From assembly GCA_964424205.1 (NCBI GenBank), contig CAYRIF010000030.1, forward strand, positions 1-19,480: a stretch of DNA of 19,480 nt, in the 5' to 3' direction. Under the pieces are notes generated by a model. It had not been told where the DNA came from, made no database searches, and was given only the letters and a program-made list of their open reading frames with translations. Both the position numbers and the translations under genes were made by a program. Numbering within the stretch: position 1 is the stretch's first letter; each line of letters begins with the position of its first letter. This DNA is from CAYRIF01 sp964424205 (GTDB taxonomy: Bacteria; Bacteroidota; Bacteroidia; Cytophagales; Cyclobacteriaceae). Below, one piece after another: positions 9,109-17,130 of this stretch.

Positions 9109-10395
9109 TTAATTCATTAAGTCTTCGATTTCCTCTGCTTCGATTGGAATATTACGCATTAGGTTAAACTGTCCCTTCTCCGTAATGACAATATTATCCT
9201 CAAGCCTTATTCCCAATTTTTCTTCAGGGATATAAATGCCTGGCTCCACAGTAAACACATTTCCAACTTGCATCGGTACATAAATATTTGGTACGTCGTG
9301 CACATCCAAACCTATATGATGGGAAGTTCCGTGCATAAAATACTTTTTATACGCAGGGCTTTTTGGGTCTTGGTTTTTTATATCCGTTTTATCAATTAAA
9401 CCTAACCCTAATAATTCCCCCTCCATCAACTTACCTACTTCTTTATGATATTCTGGAATTACATTGCCTGGTCTCAACATTTTTGTGGCCTCGTTTTTCA
9501 CGCGGTGGACAGCATTGTAAACATCCTTTTGTCGTTTGGTAAATTTGCCGCTTACAGGAATAGAACGCGTCATATCAGCATTATAGTTTGCATATTCAGC
9601 CCCTACGTCCATCAATATTACATCCCCTTCTTTACATTCCCTATTATTTTCAATGTAGTGCAACACACAAGCGCTAGCACCAGAGGCTACTATGGGCGTA
9701 TATGCAAATCCATTGGAACGATGCCGCAAAAATTCGTGCATATACTCCGCCTCAATTTCATATTCCATCACACCAGGCTTTATAAAGTTTAATATTCGTT
9801 TGAAGCCTTTTTCTGTGATATCGCATGCTGTTTGTAGCTGCGCTATTTCTATATCAGACTTTGCAGCTCTTAGTACATGCATGATGGGAGCGGAACGTTC
9901 ATATTTGTGTATGGCGTAATTGGCTTTACACCATTTTATAAACCTAGCATCTCTAGTCTCTACCTTAACATCTGCTCTGATATGCTCATTGGTATTTAAA
10001 TAAACATTTTGTGCTTCTGCCATGAGCGTATTAAAAACGCTTTCAAACTCACTTAACCAAAAAATGGTTTTCACGCCACTTGCTGCTGTTGCTTCCCCTT
10101 TGGTGTATTTATGTCCTTCCCAAATAGCGATATGTTCATTGGTTTCTTTCAAGAAGAGGATTTCTCTGAATTTCTCATCATAGAAATCAGGAAAAACAAC
10201 CAGAATAGATTCTTCCTGGTCAATTCCAGATAAATAAAGGAGGTCATTGTTCTGTCTAAAATTCATGGTGCCATCTGCATTCGTTGGCATAATATCATTC
10301 GAATTAAAAACAGCAATGGAATTGGGTTTTAGGTGTTTTACAAAATTGCTCCTATTTAACTCAAAAAGCGTTTTGTCTATGGGTAGGTATTTCAT
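9109..10395 (-). CDS. pepP: Xaa-Pro aminopeptidase (aminopeptidase P, M24B)
   Basis: This 428-residue cytosolic metallopeptidase cleaves the N-terminal residue from peptides whose second residue is proline. An N-terminal creatinase/AMP_N domain (about 1-170) precedes a pita-bread catalytic domain (about 175-410). All five di-metal ligands can be placed: D263 (LMDVGAEY), D274 (NADMTRS), H359 (HGTSHHIGLDVHD), E384 (VEPGIYIPEE) and E399 (IRLEDNIVI). H246 and H366 match the active-site histidines 243 and 361 of E. coli PepP. The length is typical. The ATG at 10395 faces the divergent marR gene across 185 bp. A possible -7 box on the minus strand, TTAGTTTG at 10431-10424, is one mismatch from consensus. 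ridA follows after 2 bp. Confidence 0.95.
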   Translation of the reverse strand: MKYLPIDKTLFELNRSNFVKHLKPNSIAVFNSNDIMPTNADGTMNFRQNNDLLYLSGIDQEESILVVFPDFYDEKFREILFLKETNEHIAIWEGHKYTKGEATAASGVKTIFWLSEFESVFNTLMAEAQNVYLNTNEHIRADVKVETRDARFIKWCKANYAIHKYERSAPIMHVLRAAKSDIEIAQLQTACDITEKGFKRILNFIKPGVMEYEIEAEYMHEFLRHRSNGFAYTPIVASGASACVLHYIENNRECKEGDVILMDVGAEYANYNADMTRSIPVSGKFTKRQKDVYNAVHRVKNEATKMLRPGNVIPEYHKEVGKLMEGELLGLGLIDKTDIKNQDPKSPAYKKYFMHGTSHHIGLDVHDVPNIYVPMQVGNVFTVEPGIYIPEEKLGIRLEDNIVITEKGQFNLMRNIPIEAEEIEDLMN

Positions 10396-10506
10396 GTGTT
10401 TATTGTTATTTGGTAGTACAAATCAAACTAAATTATTTCATTTTGTGCTAAAATTTAAGAAAACATGTGAATATCCTTGCGCTAAAGTATGTTGAAAATA
10501 TTTTTT

Positions 10507-10532
10507 AATTTGTTATGCATGCATAACAAATT
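10507..10532. promoter_or_regulatory. Perfect 26-bp palindrome, candidate MarR operator
   Basis: The half-site AATTTGTTATGCA (10507-10519) is followed directly by its exact reverse complement (10520-10532), with no spacer. The element ends 4 bp before a -7 box and covers the -33 to -10 region of the marR promoter, so a bound dimer would block RNA polymerase. The gene just downstream encodes a MarR-family regulator, a class that usually binds such palindromes and represses itself. The site also lies 112 bp upstream of pepP, in the shared divergent region. Operator function is inferred; the palindrome is directly visible. Confidence 0.82.
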
Positions 10533-10536
10533 TTAT

Positions 10537-10544
10537 TATATTTG
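10537..10544 (+). promoter_or_regulatory. Bacteroidota -7 box (TATATTTG) for marR-fad
   Basis: TATATTTG is an exact TAnnTTTG match, 36 bases before the marR ATG at 10581. A TTTG at 10509-10512, inside the palindrome, sits 24 bases upstream and could act as a slightly long-spaced -33 element. The box excludes the TTG at 10542 as a start codon, since that lies within it. Confidence 0.65.
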
Positions 10545-10580
10545 AACTCCTGTCCAAGAAAGATAGCAAATAGCAAAAAA

Positions 10581-11054
10581 ATGAAGAGAGAGGTTACAGT
10601 AGATTACAATATAAAGGTGCTATGGCATGCGATATCGCGTATGTACAATCAGCAGGGCAGCGAATATGGAATTACAGCCTCCATTGGATTTGTATTGCTG
10701 AATATTGATTGTGATAGCGGAACTCCTGCTACCAAAATTGCTCCATTACTTGGCTTAGAAACTCGAAGTCTCACTAGAATGCTCAAATCGTTAGAAGAAA
10801 AAGGACTGATTTATAGAAAAAAAGACATTACTGATAAAAGATTTGTAAGAATTTATTTAACAGAAGAAGGGAAAAGAAAACGTAAAATTTCAGCTAAAAC
10901 GGTGAAGGCTTTTAACAACAAAGTCAGTGCCATTATTCCTGAAGAACAATTAGAGAACTTTTTTGATGTAATCAATCTTATAGAAAAAGTGATTGAAAAT
11001 TCTGGGAAGCAAGATTCTCCAAAAAAGATAAAACAAGAAGTAACAATAAACTAA
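10581..11054 (+). CDS. MarR-family transcriptional regulator of the fad operon
   Basis: This 157-residue winged-helix protein has helix-turn-helix residues about 47-77 (PATKIAPLLGLETRSLTRMLKSLEEKGLI), then the wing, with the family DxR signature in DITDKRFVRIYLTEEGK (about 82-97). Flanking N- and C-terminal helices would form the dimer interface, and the tail is Lys-rich. I start it at ATG 10581: an in-frame TTG at 10542 is possible on paper but lies inside the -7 box. fadN begins 16 bp after its stop, so it is the first gene of the fad operon. By analogy, it likely represses the operon and itself through the 26-bp palindrome and is released by a ligand such as a fatty acyl-CoA; the ligand is a guess. 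Confidence 0.9.
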   Translation: MKREVTVDYNIKVLWHAISRMYNQQGSEYGITASIGFVLLNIDCDSGTPATKIAPLLGLETRSLTRMLKSLEEKGLIYRKKDITDKRFVRIYLTEEGKRKRKISAKTVKAFNNKVSAIIPEEQLENFFDVINLIEKVIENSGKQDSPKKIKQEVTIN

Positions 11055-11070
11055 AATTATTTTAATACAA

Positions 11071-13473
11071 ATGAAAAGAGCCATAAAAAAAGTAGCCATC
11101 CTAGGTTCAGGAATCATGGGTTCTCGTATCGCTTGCCATTTCGCCAATATTGGTGTTGAGGTATTGCTACTTGACATCGTTCCAAGAGAACTAAGTGACG
11201 CTGAAAAAGCAAAGGGATTGACCCTAGAAAGCCCAATTGTTAGAAACAGAATTGTAAATAACTCCTTTAACACTACGTTAAAGACAAAACCTGCTTCCTT
11301 ATATGACAAAAAATTTGCAAGCAGGGTAACACTTGGAAATTTTGACGACAACATGAAGGACATCGCTGATTGCGATTGGACTATTGAGGTAGTGGTAGAA
11401 AACTTGAAAATCAAAAAAATAGTTTTTGATCAAGTAGAGGAACATAGAAAAAAAGGATCCTTAATTACTTCAAATACATCAGGCATTCCAATCCACTTAA
11501 TGCTGGATGGAAGAAGCGAAGACTTTCAGAAAAACTTCTGCGGAACACACTTCTTTAATCCTCCGAGATATCTAAAATTGTTTGAGGTAATTCCAACCAC
11601 AAAAACAGACAAGGAAGTCATTGATTTCTTGATGCACTATGGTGATTTATACTTAGGAAAAACGACTGTACTTTGTAAAGACACCCCTGCATTTATTGCC
11701 AATCGAGTAGGTATATATGCCATCATGTCTGCCATGCACACTGTTGAAAAAATGGGATTGACCGTTGGAGAAGTGGACAGAATGACTGGCCCACTAATCG
11801 GTCGAGCTAAGTCAGCCACTTTCCGTACCATGGATGTTGTTGGTTTGGATACTACGGTCAAAGTAGCCAATGGTTTATATGAAGGACTGCCAAATGATGA
11901 AGCAAGAGAATCTTTTAAACTACCAAAAATTGTTTCTGAATTATATGACAGAAAATGGTGGGGAGATAAAACAAAACAAGGGTATTTTAAGAAAACCAAA
12001 GATGAAAAAGGCAAGAGGCTTATTCTTGAACTCGATTTCAATACCTACGAATATGTACCAAGAACCAAGGCAGATTTTAAATCATTAGCAGCGGTTAAAG
12101 ATGTTGATAGTTTAAATGAAAGAATCAAGATACTTGCCAATTCCGATGACAAAGCTGGTGAGTTTTACAGAGAAACTTTTTTTGGTTTGTTCAAATACTG
12201 CTCCAACAGAATACCTGAAATAGCAGACGACCTTTACCAAATCGATGATGCAGTAAGCGCAGGGTTTGGCTGGGAACTCGGACCATTCAAAACTTGGGAT
12301 GTATTAGGTGTAAAAGAAACTGCTGCCAAAATGGAAGCTGCTGGTATGAAACCAAATCAGTGGGTTTACGACATGCTTGATGCCGGTGTTAATGCCTTCT
12401 ATACGACCAAAGGAGGAAAGCAACAATACTATGATATTGCTTCTAAATCGTATAAAGTTGTTCCAGGTACTGAAGGACTCATTTTACTAGATAACCTAAG
12501 AGAAAATAATATTGTTTGGGAAAATAAAGGAGCGACGATTTTTGATATCGGTGATGGCGTGATAAACCTAGAGTTCCATTCAAAAATGAACTCGCTAGGA
12601 GCAGATGTTTTAGAGGGAATCAGCACGGCCATCAGCATGGCAGAAAAAGACTATACAGGGCTGGTCATTGGAAATGAAGGCCCCAATTTTTCTGCAGGAG
12701 CAAATCTAGCTACATTATTCATGTATGCTTCTGAACAGGAATTTGATGAAATCAATTTAATGATTGCGCAATTCCAACAAATTATTGGAAGAATTCGATT
12801 CTCCACTATCCCTGTGGTCGTTGCACCAGCAGGTATGGCACTTGGGGGTGGATGTGAAATATCACTTCACTCTGACAAGCTACAGGCACATGCCGAAACC
12901 TATATGGGACTGGTAGAGGTTGGTGTTGGTCTAATCCCAGGAGGAGGAGGCACCAAAGAAATGACACTCAGGGCTTCTGATTCGTATGCTACTGGTGATG
13001 TGGAGTTGAACAGATTACAAGAAAACTTTATGGCAATAGCTACTGCTAAAGTCAGCACCTCTGCACATGAAGCACAAGCAATAGGATTTTTAAGGTCGAG
13101 CGATGAGATCACTTTAAATCGTGCAAGGTTAATTGCCGATGCAAAAAAATCTGCCTTAGCATTAGCGGATGCTGGATATACACAGCCCGTGGAAAGAACG
13201 GATATAAAAGTTCAGGGAAAATCTGGACTAGCACTTTTTGAAGCAGGCGTACAAGGCATGCGATATGGTAATTACATTTCTGACCATGACGTTTTGATTG
13301 CGCAAAAAGTATCGTGGATAATGAACGGTGGAGACCTTTCTTATGCTACCAATGTTTCCGAACAATATTTACTTGATTTAGAAAGGGAAGCTTTCTTGAG
13401 CCTTTGCGGTGAAAAGAAAACCCTTGAAAGAATTCATAGTATTTTATTCAAAGGAAGACCACTTAGAAACTAA
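11071..13473 (+). CDS. fadN: Bifunctional 3-hydroxyacyl-CoA dehydrogenase / enoyl-CoA hydratase (FadN type)
   Basis: This 800-residue protein combines two steps of beta-oxidation: hydration of 2-enoyl-CoA and NAD-dependent oxidation of L-3-hydroxyacyl-CoA. The dehydrogenase comes first: GSGIMG at 12-17 is the NAD fold, and H160 (GTHFFNP) and E172 (FEVIP), 12 residues apart, form the catalytic His-Glu pair. A helical dehydrogenase C-terminal region follows (about 190-440). The crotonase domain is C-terminal (about 480-690), with both catalytic glutamates, E596 (LGGGCEIS) and E616 (GLVEVGVGLIPGGGG), spaced 20 apart as in rat crotonase. The domain order is opposite to E. coli FadB/FadJ and matches B. 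subtilis FadN (about 790 residues). It lies 16 bp after marR; fadA follows beyond a broken small gene. Confidence 0.94.
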   Translation: MKRAIKKVAILGSGIMGSRIACHFANIGVEVLLLDIVPRELSDAEKAKGLTLESPIVRNRIVNNSFNTTLKTKPASLYDKKFASRVTLGNFDDNMKDIADCDWTIEVVVENLKIKKIVFDQVEEHRKKGSLITSNTSGIPIHLMLDGRSEDFQKNFCGTHFFNPPRYLKLFEVIPTTKTDKEVIDFLMHYGDLYLGKTTVLCKDTPAFIANRVGIYAIMSAMHTVEKMGLTVGEVDRMTGPLIGRAKSATFRTMDVVGLDTTVKVANGLYEGLPNDEARESFKLPKIVSELYDRKWWGDKTKQGYFKKTKDEKGKRLILELDFNTYEYVPRTKADFKSLAAVKDVDSLNERIKILANSDDKAGEFYRETFFGLFKYCSNRIPEIADDLYQIDDAVSAGFGWELGPFKTWDVLGVKETAAKMEAAGMKPNQWVYDMLDAGVNAFYTTKGGKQQYYDIASKSYKVVPGTEGLILLDNLRENNIVWENKGATIFDIGDGVINLEFHSKMNSLGADVLEGISTAISMAEKDYTGLVIGNEGPNFSAGANLATLFMYASEQEFDEINLMIAQFQQIIGRIRFSTIPVVVAPAGMALGGGCEISLHSDKLQAHAETYMGLVEVGVGLIPGGGGTKEMTLRASDSYATGDVELNRLQENFMAIATAKVSTSAHEAQAIGFLRSSDEITLNRARLIADAKKSALALADAGYTQPVERTDIKVQGKSGLALFEAGVQGMRYGNYISDHDVLIAQKVSWIMNGGDLSYATNVSEQYLLDLEREAFLSLCGEKKTLERIHSILFKGRPLRN

Positions 13474-13514
13474 GATGTTGAGTATTAAGACTTTGAGATA
13501 AGGGATTTTAGACT
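13474..13514 (+). repeat. Degenerate short-period leader before the four-helix-bundle gene
   Basis: The 41 bases between fadN and the small gene contain repeated words of the form TGAGTAT, TAAGACT, TGAGATA and TAGACTA at about 8-base spacing. Similar low-complexity leaders often precede this gene family in Bacteroidota, in my recollection. It may be part of the inserted unit. This is suggestive only. Confidence 0.3.
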
Positions 13515-13892
13515 ATGCATAATTTTAAAGAATTGAAAATATGGCAAAAAACAGTTGATTTAGCTGCTGATATTTATGCGCTTACTTCAAATTCTCCAGA
13601 AGGAGAAAAGTTTAATTTAGTAAGCCAAATGCGTAGCGCAGCCATTTCAATTAGTTCAAATATTGCAGAAGGGGCTGGTAGAAATACCAATAAAGATTTT
13701 GCTCGGTTTTTGTCTATTGCTTATGGTTCGTTATATGAATTAGAGTCTCAATTATTGTTTCAAAAAGATTAAATTTTACAAATGAAAATAAATTATACAC
13801 CAAATATAGATGAGTTACAAAAGATGATTTATGGTTTTAAAAAACACTTAAATAGTCTCATGTCTCCAATCTATTTATCAAATAATCTATAA
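13515..13892 (+). pseudogene. Four-helix-bundle / 23S rRNA intervening-sequence (IVP, S23-type) protein, interrupted by one in-frame TAA
   Basis: Residues 1-85 (13515-13769) are a clear four-helix-bundle family N-terminus: FKELKIWQKTVDLAADIYAL, LVSQMRSAAISISSNIAEGAGR, and KDFARFLSIAYGSLYELESQL. A TAA at 13770-13772 stops it at QKD, while the family usually runs about 115-125 residues. Reading on in the same frame gives ILQMKINYTPNIDELQ then KMIYGFKKHLNSL, a plausible fourth helix, to a TAA at 13890-13892. No shift is needed, so one base change (for example AAA, CAA or GAA to TAA) explains the break. An ATG at 13782 could restart a 36-residue tail. The gene sits between fadN (41 bp upstream) and fadA (4 bp downstream), as an insertion in the operon. 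The family's cellular role is unclear. An 85-residue functional protein remains possible. Confidence 0.78.
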
Positions 13893-13896
13893 AAAT

Positions 13897-15072
13897 ATGG
13901 ACGCTTATATAGTAGCAGGATTTAGAACTGCAGTCGGCAAATCAAGAAGAGGAGGATTCAGGTTTACAAGACCTGATGACTTGGCAGCCGATGTAATCAA
14001 ACACTTAGTAGCCTCAGTAAAAGGTTTTGACCCAACGAGGGTAGATGACCTCGTCGTAGGAAATGCTGTGCCTGAAGCAGAGCAAGGCATGCAAATGGGC
14101 AGAATGATTTCTTTACTTTCCCTGCCAATAGAAGTCCCAGGCATGATTGTCAACCGGTACTGCGGTTCGGGAATCGAGGCAATCAATATTGCCTCTGCTA
14201 GAATTCATGCAGGGCAGGCAGATTGTATCATCGCTGGTGGAACGGAATCAATGTCAATGGTGCCAACCATGGGATATAAAACCGCCCTAAACTGGGAAAT
14301 CGCTTCAAAACATCCGGATTATTATTTGGGAATGGGACTGACAGGCGAGCAGGTTGCAAAGGATTTCAATATTTCTCGTGAAGATGCCGATGAGTTTGCC
14401 TATAACTCTCATATGAAATCTTTAAAAGCAATAAAAGATGGAAAATTCAAAGACGAGATTGTACCAATCACAGTAAAAGAAACTTACATTGATGCGGATG
14501 GCAAAAAGAAAAATCGCGAGTTTGTTGTTGATACCGATGAAGGCCCACGAGCAGGAACTAGCCGAGAAGCATTGGCTAAACTTCGCCCTGTTTTTGCAGC
14601 CGGTGGAATTGTAACTGCAGGAAACTCTTCTCAAACATCTGACGGTGCTGCATTCGTCATGGTGATGTCTGAAAGAATGGTAAAAGAGCTAAATCTTGAG
14701 CCAATTGCTAGAATGGTATCTTATACTGCAGCAGGTGTTGACCCAAGAATCATGGGTATCGGACCAGTAGCTGCCATTCCGAAAGCGCTAAAAATTGCTG
14801 GCTTAAAATTGGATGACATTGAGCAAATAGAACTCAATGAGGCTTTTGCTACGCAATCACTAGCGGTGATTAGAGAATTAGGTTTAGACATGGATAAGCT
14901 TAATGTAAACGGTGGGGCAATTTCATTGGGTCATCCATTAGGATGTTCCGGCGCTAAACTCTCCATTCAGCTTTTTAATGAAATGAGAAGAAGAAAACAA
15001 AAATATGGAATGGTAACAGCGTGCGTCGGTGGTGGACAAGGCGTTGCTGGTGTTTACGAATTCCTACATTAA
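13897..15072 (+). CDS. fadA: Acetyl-CoA C-acyltransferase (3-ketoacyl-CoA thiolase)
   Basis: This 391-residue thiolase cleaves 3-ketoacyl-CoA with CoA, giving acetyl-CoA and a shortened acyl-CoA, the last step of each beta-oxidation round. All three active-site residues are in place: nucleophile C89 in NRYCGSGIEAI, H346 in GGAISLGHPLGCSGA, and the acid/base C376 in GMVTACVGGGQG. LNEAFATQSLAVIRELGL (about 310-325) is also typical. The length and domain order are normal for the degradative family. The start ATG lies 4 bp after the end of the interrupted small gene, and fadE follows after 25 bp, so it appears to be translated from the operon mRNA. A biosynthetic acetoacetyl-CoA thiolase is the alternative, but the context favours beta-oxidation. 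Confidence 0.95.
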   Translation: MDAYIVAGFRTAVGKSRRGGFRFTRPDDLAADVIKHLVASVKGFDPTRVDDLVVGNAVPEAEQGMQMGRMISLLSLPIEVPGMIVNRYCGSGIEAINIASARIHAGQADCIIAGGTESMSMVPTMGYKTALNWEIASKHPDYYLGMGLTGEQVAKDFNISREDADEFAYNSHMKSLKAIKDGKFKDEIVPITVKETYIDADGKKKNREFVVDTDEGPRAGTSREALAKLRPVFAAGGIVTAGNSSQTSDGAAFVMVMSERMVKELNLEPIARMVSYTAAGVDPRIMGIGPVAAIPKALKIAGLKLDDIEQIELNEAFATQSLAVIRELGLDMDKLNVNGGAISLGHPLGCSGAKLSIQLFNEMRRRKQKYGMVTACVGGGQGVAGVYEFLH

Positions 15073-15097
15073 TAACAACCAAAAATAAAAATTAGAA

Positions 15098-16891
15098 ATG
15101 ATGGCTGATAATAAAGAAGCAATAAAAGGAGGAGAATTCCTCATCAGAGAAACGGAAGCAAAGGATATATTTATCCCTGAAGAATTTTCGGAAGAACAAA
15201 AAATGATGGCACAAGCCACCCAAGATTTTGTAGAACATGAAGTAAAACCGCTTGTTGAAAGACTAGAAAAAGGAGAGTATGATTTAGGCGCTACCCTTTT
15301 GAAAAAAGCTGGTGACCTAGGACTTTTAGGGATTTCTGTTCCCGAAGAATACGGTGGGTTAGGAATGAACTTTAATACTTCCATCCTCATTGCAGACGTA
15401 TTGGGTGCTGCGGGGTCATTTTCTACCACTTATGGTGCACATACCGGAATTGGTACACTACCCATTTTGTACTATGGTACAGAAGCGCAAAAGCAGAAAT
15501 ATGTGACCAAATTAGCGACAGGTGAATATGTAGGTTGCTACTGCCTGACAGAGCCAGATGCTGGTTCGGATGCTAATTCAGGAAAATCTAAAGCCGTACT
15601 TTCCGGTGATAAATCACATTACGTTTTAAACGGACAAAAAATGTGGATTTCCAATGCTGGATATGCAGATTTGATGATTGTTTTTGCAAAAATCGATGAT
15701 GACAAACGACTTTCTGCTTTTATCGTTGAAAGAGCTTGGGAAGGCATTACCATGAATGACGAAGAGGTAAAACTTGGGATTAAGGGCTCTTCTACAAGAC
15801 AAGTGTTTTTTAATGATGTAAAAATTCCGGCAGAAAATCTTTTATCCACAAGAGAAAATGGTTTCAAAATAGCCGTTAACATTTTAAACATTGGTAGGAT
15901 AAAACTAGGCGCTGGAGGAATTGGTGGCATGAAAGAAACCATTAACCTGTGTACCCAATATGCCAAAGAGAGGAAACAATTTAAGCAGCCGATTGCTAAT
16001 TTCGGTGCAATCAAGTACAAATTGGCCACCATGGCCACCAAGACTTTTGTCACCGAAACATTAAATTATAGAGCAGGGCAAGACATTGATGATAAAACGG
16101 ATGCTTTAGTGGCAGATGGCATGGATAAAAATGAAGCAAAACTTAAAGGAATTGCGCAATTTGCCATTGAATGTTCTATCAGTAAAGTGCACGGATCTGA
16201 AGTACTTGCATATTGTGTGGATGAAGGCGTTCAGGTTTACGGCGGCATGGGATTCTCAGAAGATGCACCAATGGCGCGGGCTTATAGAGATGCAAGAATC
16301 ACAAAAATCTATGAGGGAACCAATGAAATAAATCGTATTCTGATTGTAGATATGTTGATTAAAAGGGCGATGAAAGGGCAGTTGGATTTAATGGGACCTG
16401 CATGGGCCGTTCAAAAAGAATTAACCTCTGTCCCTGATTTTGCTGCAATGGATAATACAGCGTTGTTTGCCAAAGAAAAATTAGTTATTAAAAACTTGAA
16501 AAAAGCTGCATTGATGGTTGCTGGTGGTGCTGTTAAAAAACTAGAAGCAAAACTTGGCGACGAGCAAGAGATTCTAATGAATGTTGCGGACATGCTGATT
16601 GAAATATATGCTGCAGAATCAACCCTCCTACGAGTGGAAAAACTAGTAGGTATGAAAGGTGAGGACGCTTGTGCTGGACAAATAGACATGGCTAAGATCA
16701 ACCTGCATCATGCAGTGAGTATCGTGAACAATGCGGGAAAAGAAGCTTTGTTTGCTTTCTCTGATGGCGATGAAATGCGGGTGATGTTGCTTGGGTTAAA
16801 ACGATTTACTAAAATAGATCCTTGGAATTTGAAAGAAGCGAGAAGAAGAGTGGCTAACATTCTTATTGAGAATGGTGGTTATGCGTTTTAG
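15098..16891 (+). CDS. fadE: Acyl-CoA dehydrogenase with C-terminal extension (FadE of the B. subtilis type)
   Basis: This 597-residue FAD enzyme makes trans-2-enoyl-CoA, the first step of beta-oxidation; electrons would go to an electron-transfer flavoprotein not encoded here. Visible: the N-terminal helical domain (about 30-140), the flavin and substrate motif YCLTEPDAGSDAN (148-160), the middle beta domain with NGQKMWISNAGYAD, the C-terminal helical domain with ARITKIYEGTNEINR carrying the catalytic base E406 in the usual YEGT position, and about 170 further residues as in VLCAD-like and B. subtilis FadE (about 594) enzymes. The start is ATG 15098 or the adjacent ATG 15101. It is last in the marR-fadN-fadA-fadE operon. 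No CoA ligase gene is seen downstream before the assembly gap. Confidence 0.94.
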   Translation: MMADNKEAIKGGEFLIRETEAKDIFIPEEFSEEQKMMAQATQDFVEHEVKPLVERLEKGEYDLGATLLKKAGDLGLLGISVPEEYGGLGMNFNTSILIADVLGAAGSFSTTYGAHTGIGTLPILYYGTEAQKQKYVTKLATGEYVGCYCLTEPDAGSDANSGKSKAVLSGDKSHYVLNGQKMWISNAGYADLMIVFAKIDDDKRLSAFIVERAWEGITMNDEEVKLGIKGSSTRQVFFNDVKIPAENLLSTRENGFKIAVNILNIGRIKLGAGGIGGMKETINLCTQYAKERKQFKQPIANFGAIKYKLATMATKTFVTETLNYRAGQDIDDKTDALVADGMDKNEAKLKGIAQFAIECSISKVHGSEVLAYCVDEGVQVYGGMGFSEDAPMARAYRDARITKIYEGTNEINRILIVDMLIKRAMKGQLDLMGPAWAVQKELTSVPDFAAMDNTALFAKEKLVIKNLKKAALMVAGGAVKKLEAKLGDEQEILMNVADMLIEIYAAESTLLRVEKLVGMKGEDACAGQIDMAKINLHHAVSIVNNAGKEALFAFSDGDEMRVMLLGLKRFTKIDPWNLKEARRRVANILIENGGYAF

Positions 16892-16951
16892 TTAGTATCT
16901 GTGAGAACCCGTAAATAACTTCCCCGAAAAACGGGGCGAGCTGTTATGCGC

Positions 16952-17006
16952 ATCAAAAAATCTGGTCATCCTGAAAAGAAATTTCCGGACTTCCAAATTT
17001 TTTGAT
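16952..17006 (+). terminator. Long imperfect hairpin downstream of fadE, probable terminator
   Basis: Arms 16952-16965 and 16993-17006 pair at 13 of 14 positions (A-rich left, T-rich right). An inner stem, 16969-16976 with 16982-16989, pairs at 7 of 8 around a 5-base loop. The right arm carries ATTTTTTGATTT, which would give the U-run of an intrinsic terminator for the fad operon, 60 bases past the fadE stop. A dispersed palindromic repeat is the alternative. Confidence 0.45.
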
Positions 17007-17058
17007 TTCGCAAGCCTCGTTCTTCACGTCTCCTAACAAATACTAAAATTTACATTTT

Positions 17059-17089
17059 TTTATGAGGTGCTTGGTAAAACCCTCATAAA
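17059..17089. other. Perfect 9-bp stem-loop
   Basis: TTTATGAGG (17059-17067) pairs exactly with CCTCATAAA (17081-17089) over a 13-base loop. A T-run comes before it rather than after, so it is not a standard terminator on either strand. It lies 6 bases from the next, stronger hairpin. Confidence 0.4.
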
Positions 17090-17095
17090 CATATC

Positions 17096-17130
17096 AAACG
17101 GGGTAAAGTGGGTTTCGCTTTACCCCGTTT
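17096..17130. terminator. Strong 13-bp hairpin, probable bidirectional terminator
   Basis: AAACGGGGTAAAG (17096-17108) pairs perfectly with CTTTACCCCGTTT (17118-17130) around a 9-base loop. The A/T ends with a GC core fit a two-way terminator between convergent operons, although no long T-run extends past the stem. It is about 200 bases past fadE and 430 bases past the methyltransferase stop. Confidence 0.5.

Noticed and set aside
9445..9919. Plus-strand frames of 75-115 codons inside pepP
   Set aside because: They are antisense shadows of a well-conserved M24B gene with no plausible protein features.
10542..10580. TTG at 10542 as the start of the MarR protein, adding 13 residues
   Set aside because: It lies within the TATATTTG -7 box, and the added residues do not resemble a MarR N-terminus. 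ATG 10581 fits better.
10950..11414. 154-codon minus-strand frame over marR/fadN
   Set aside because: It overlaps two clearly coding genes on the other strand. The hydrophobic translation is what AT-rich antisense reading gives.
16942..16957. TGTTATGCGCATCAAA, resembling half of the fad operator
   Set aside because: It shares the left half TGTTATGC but loses the centre and the right arm, and lies after the operon. It is likely chance.
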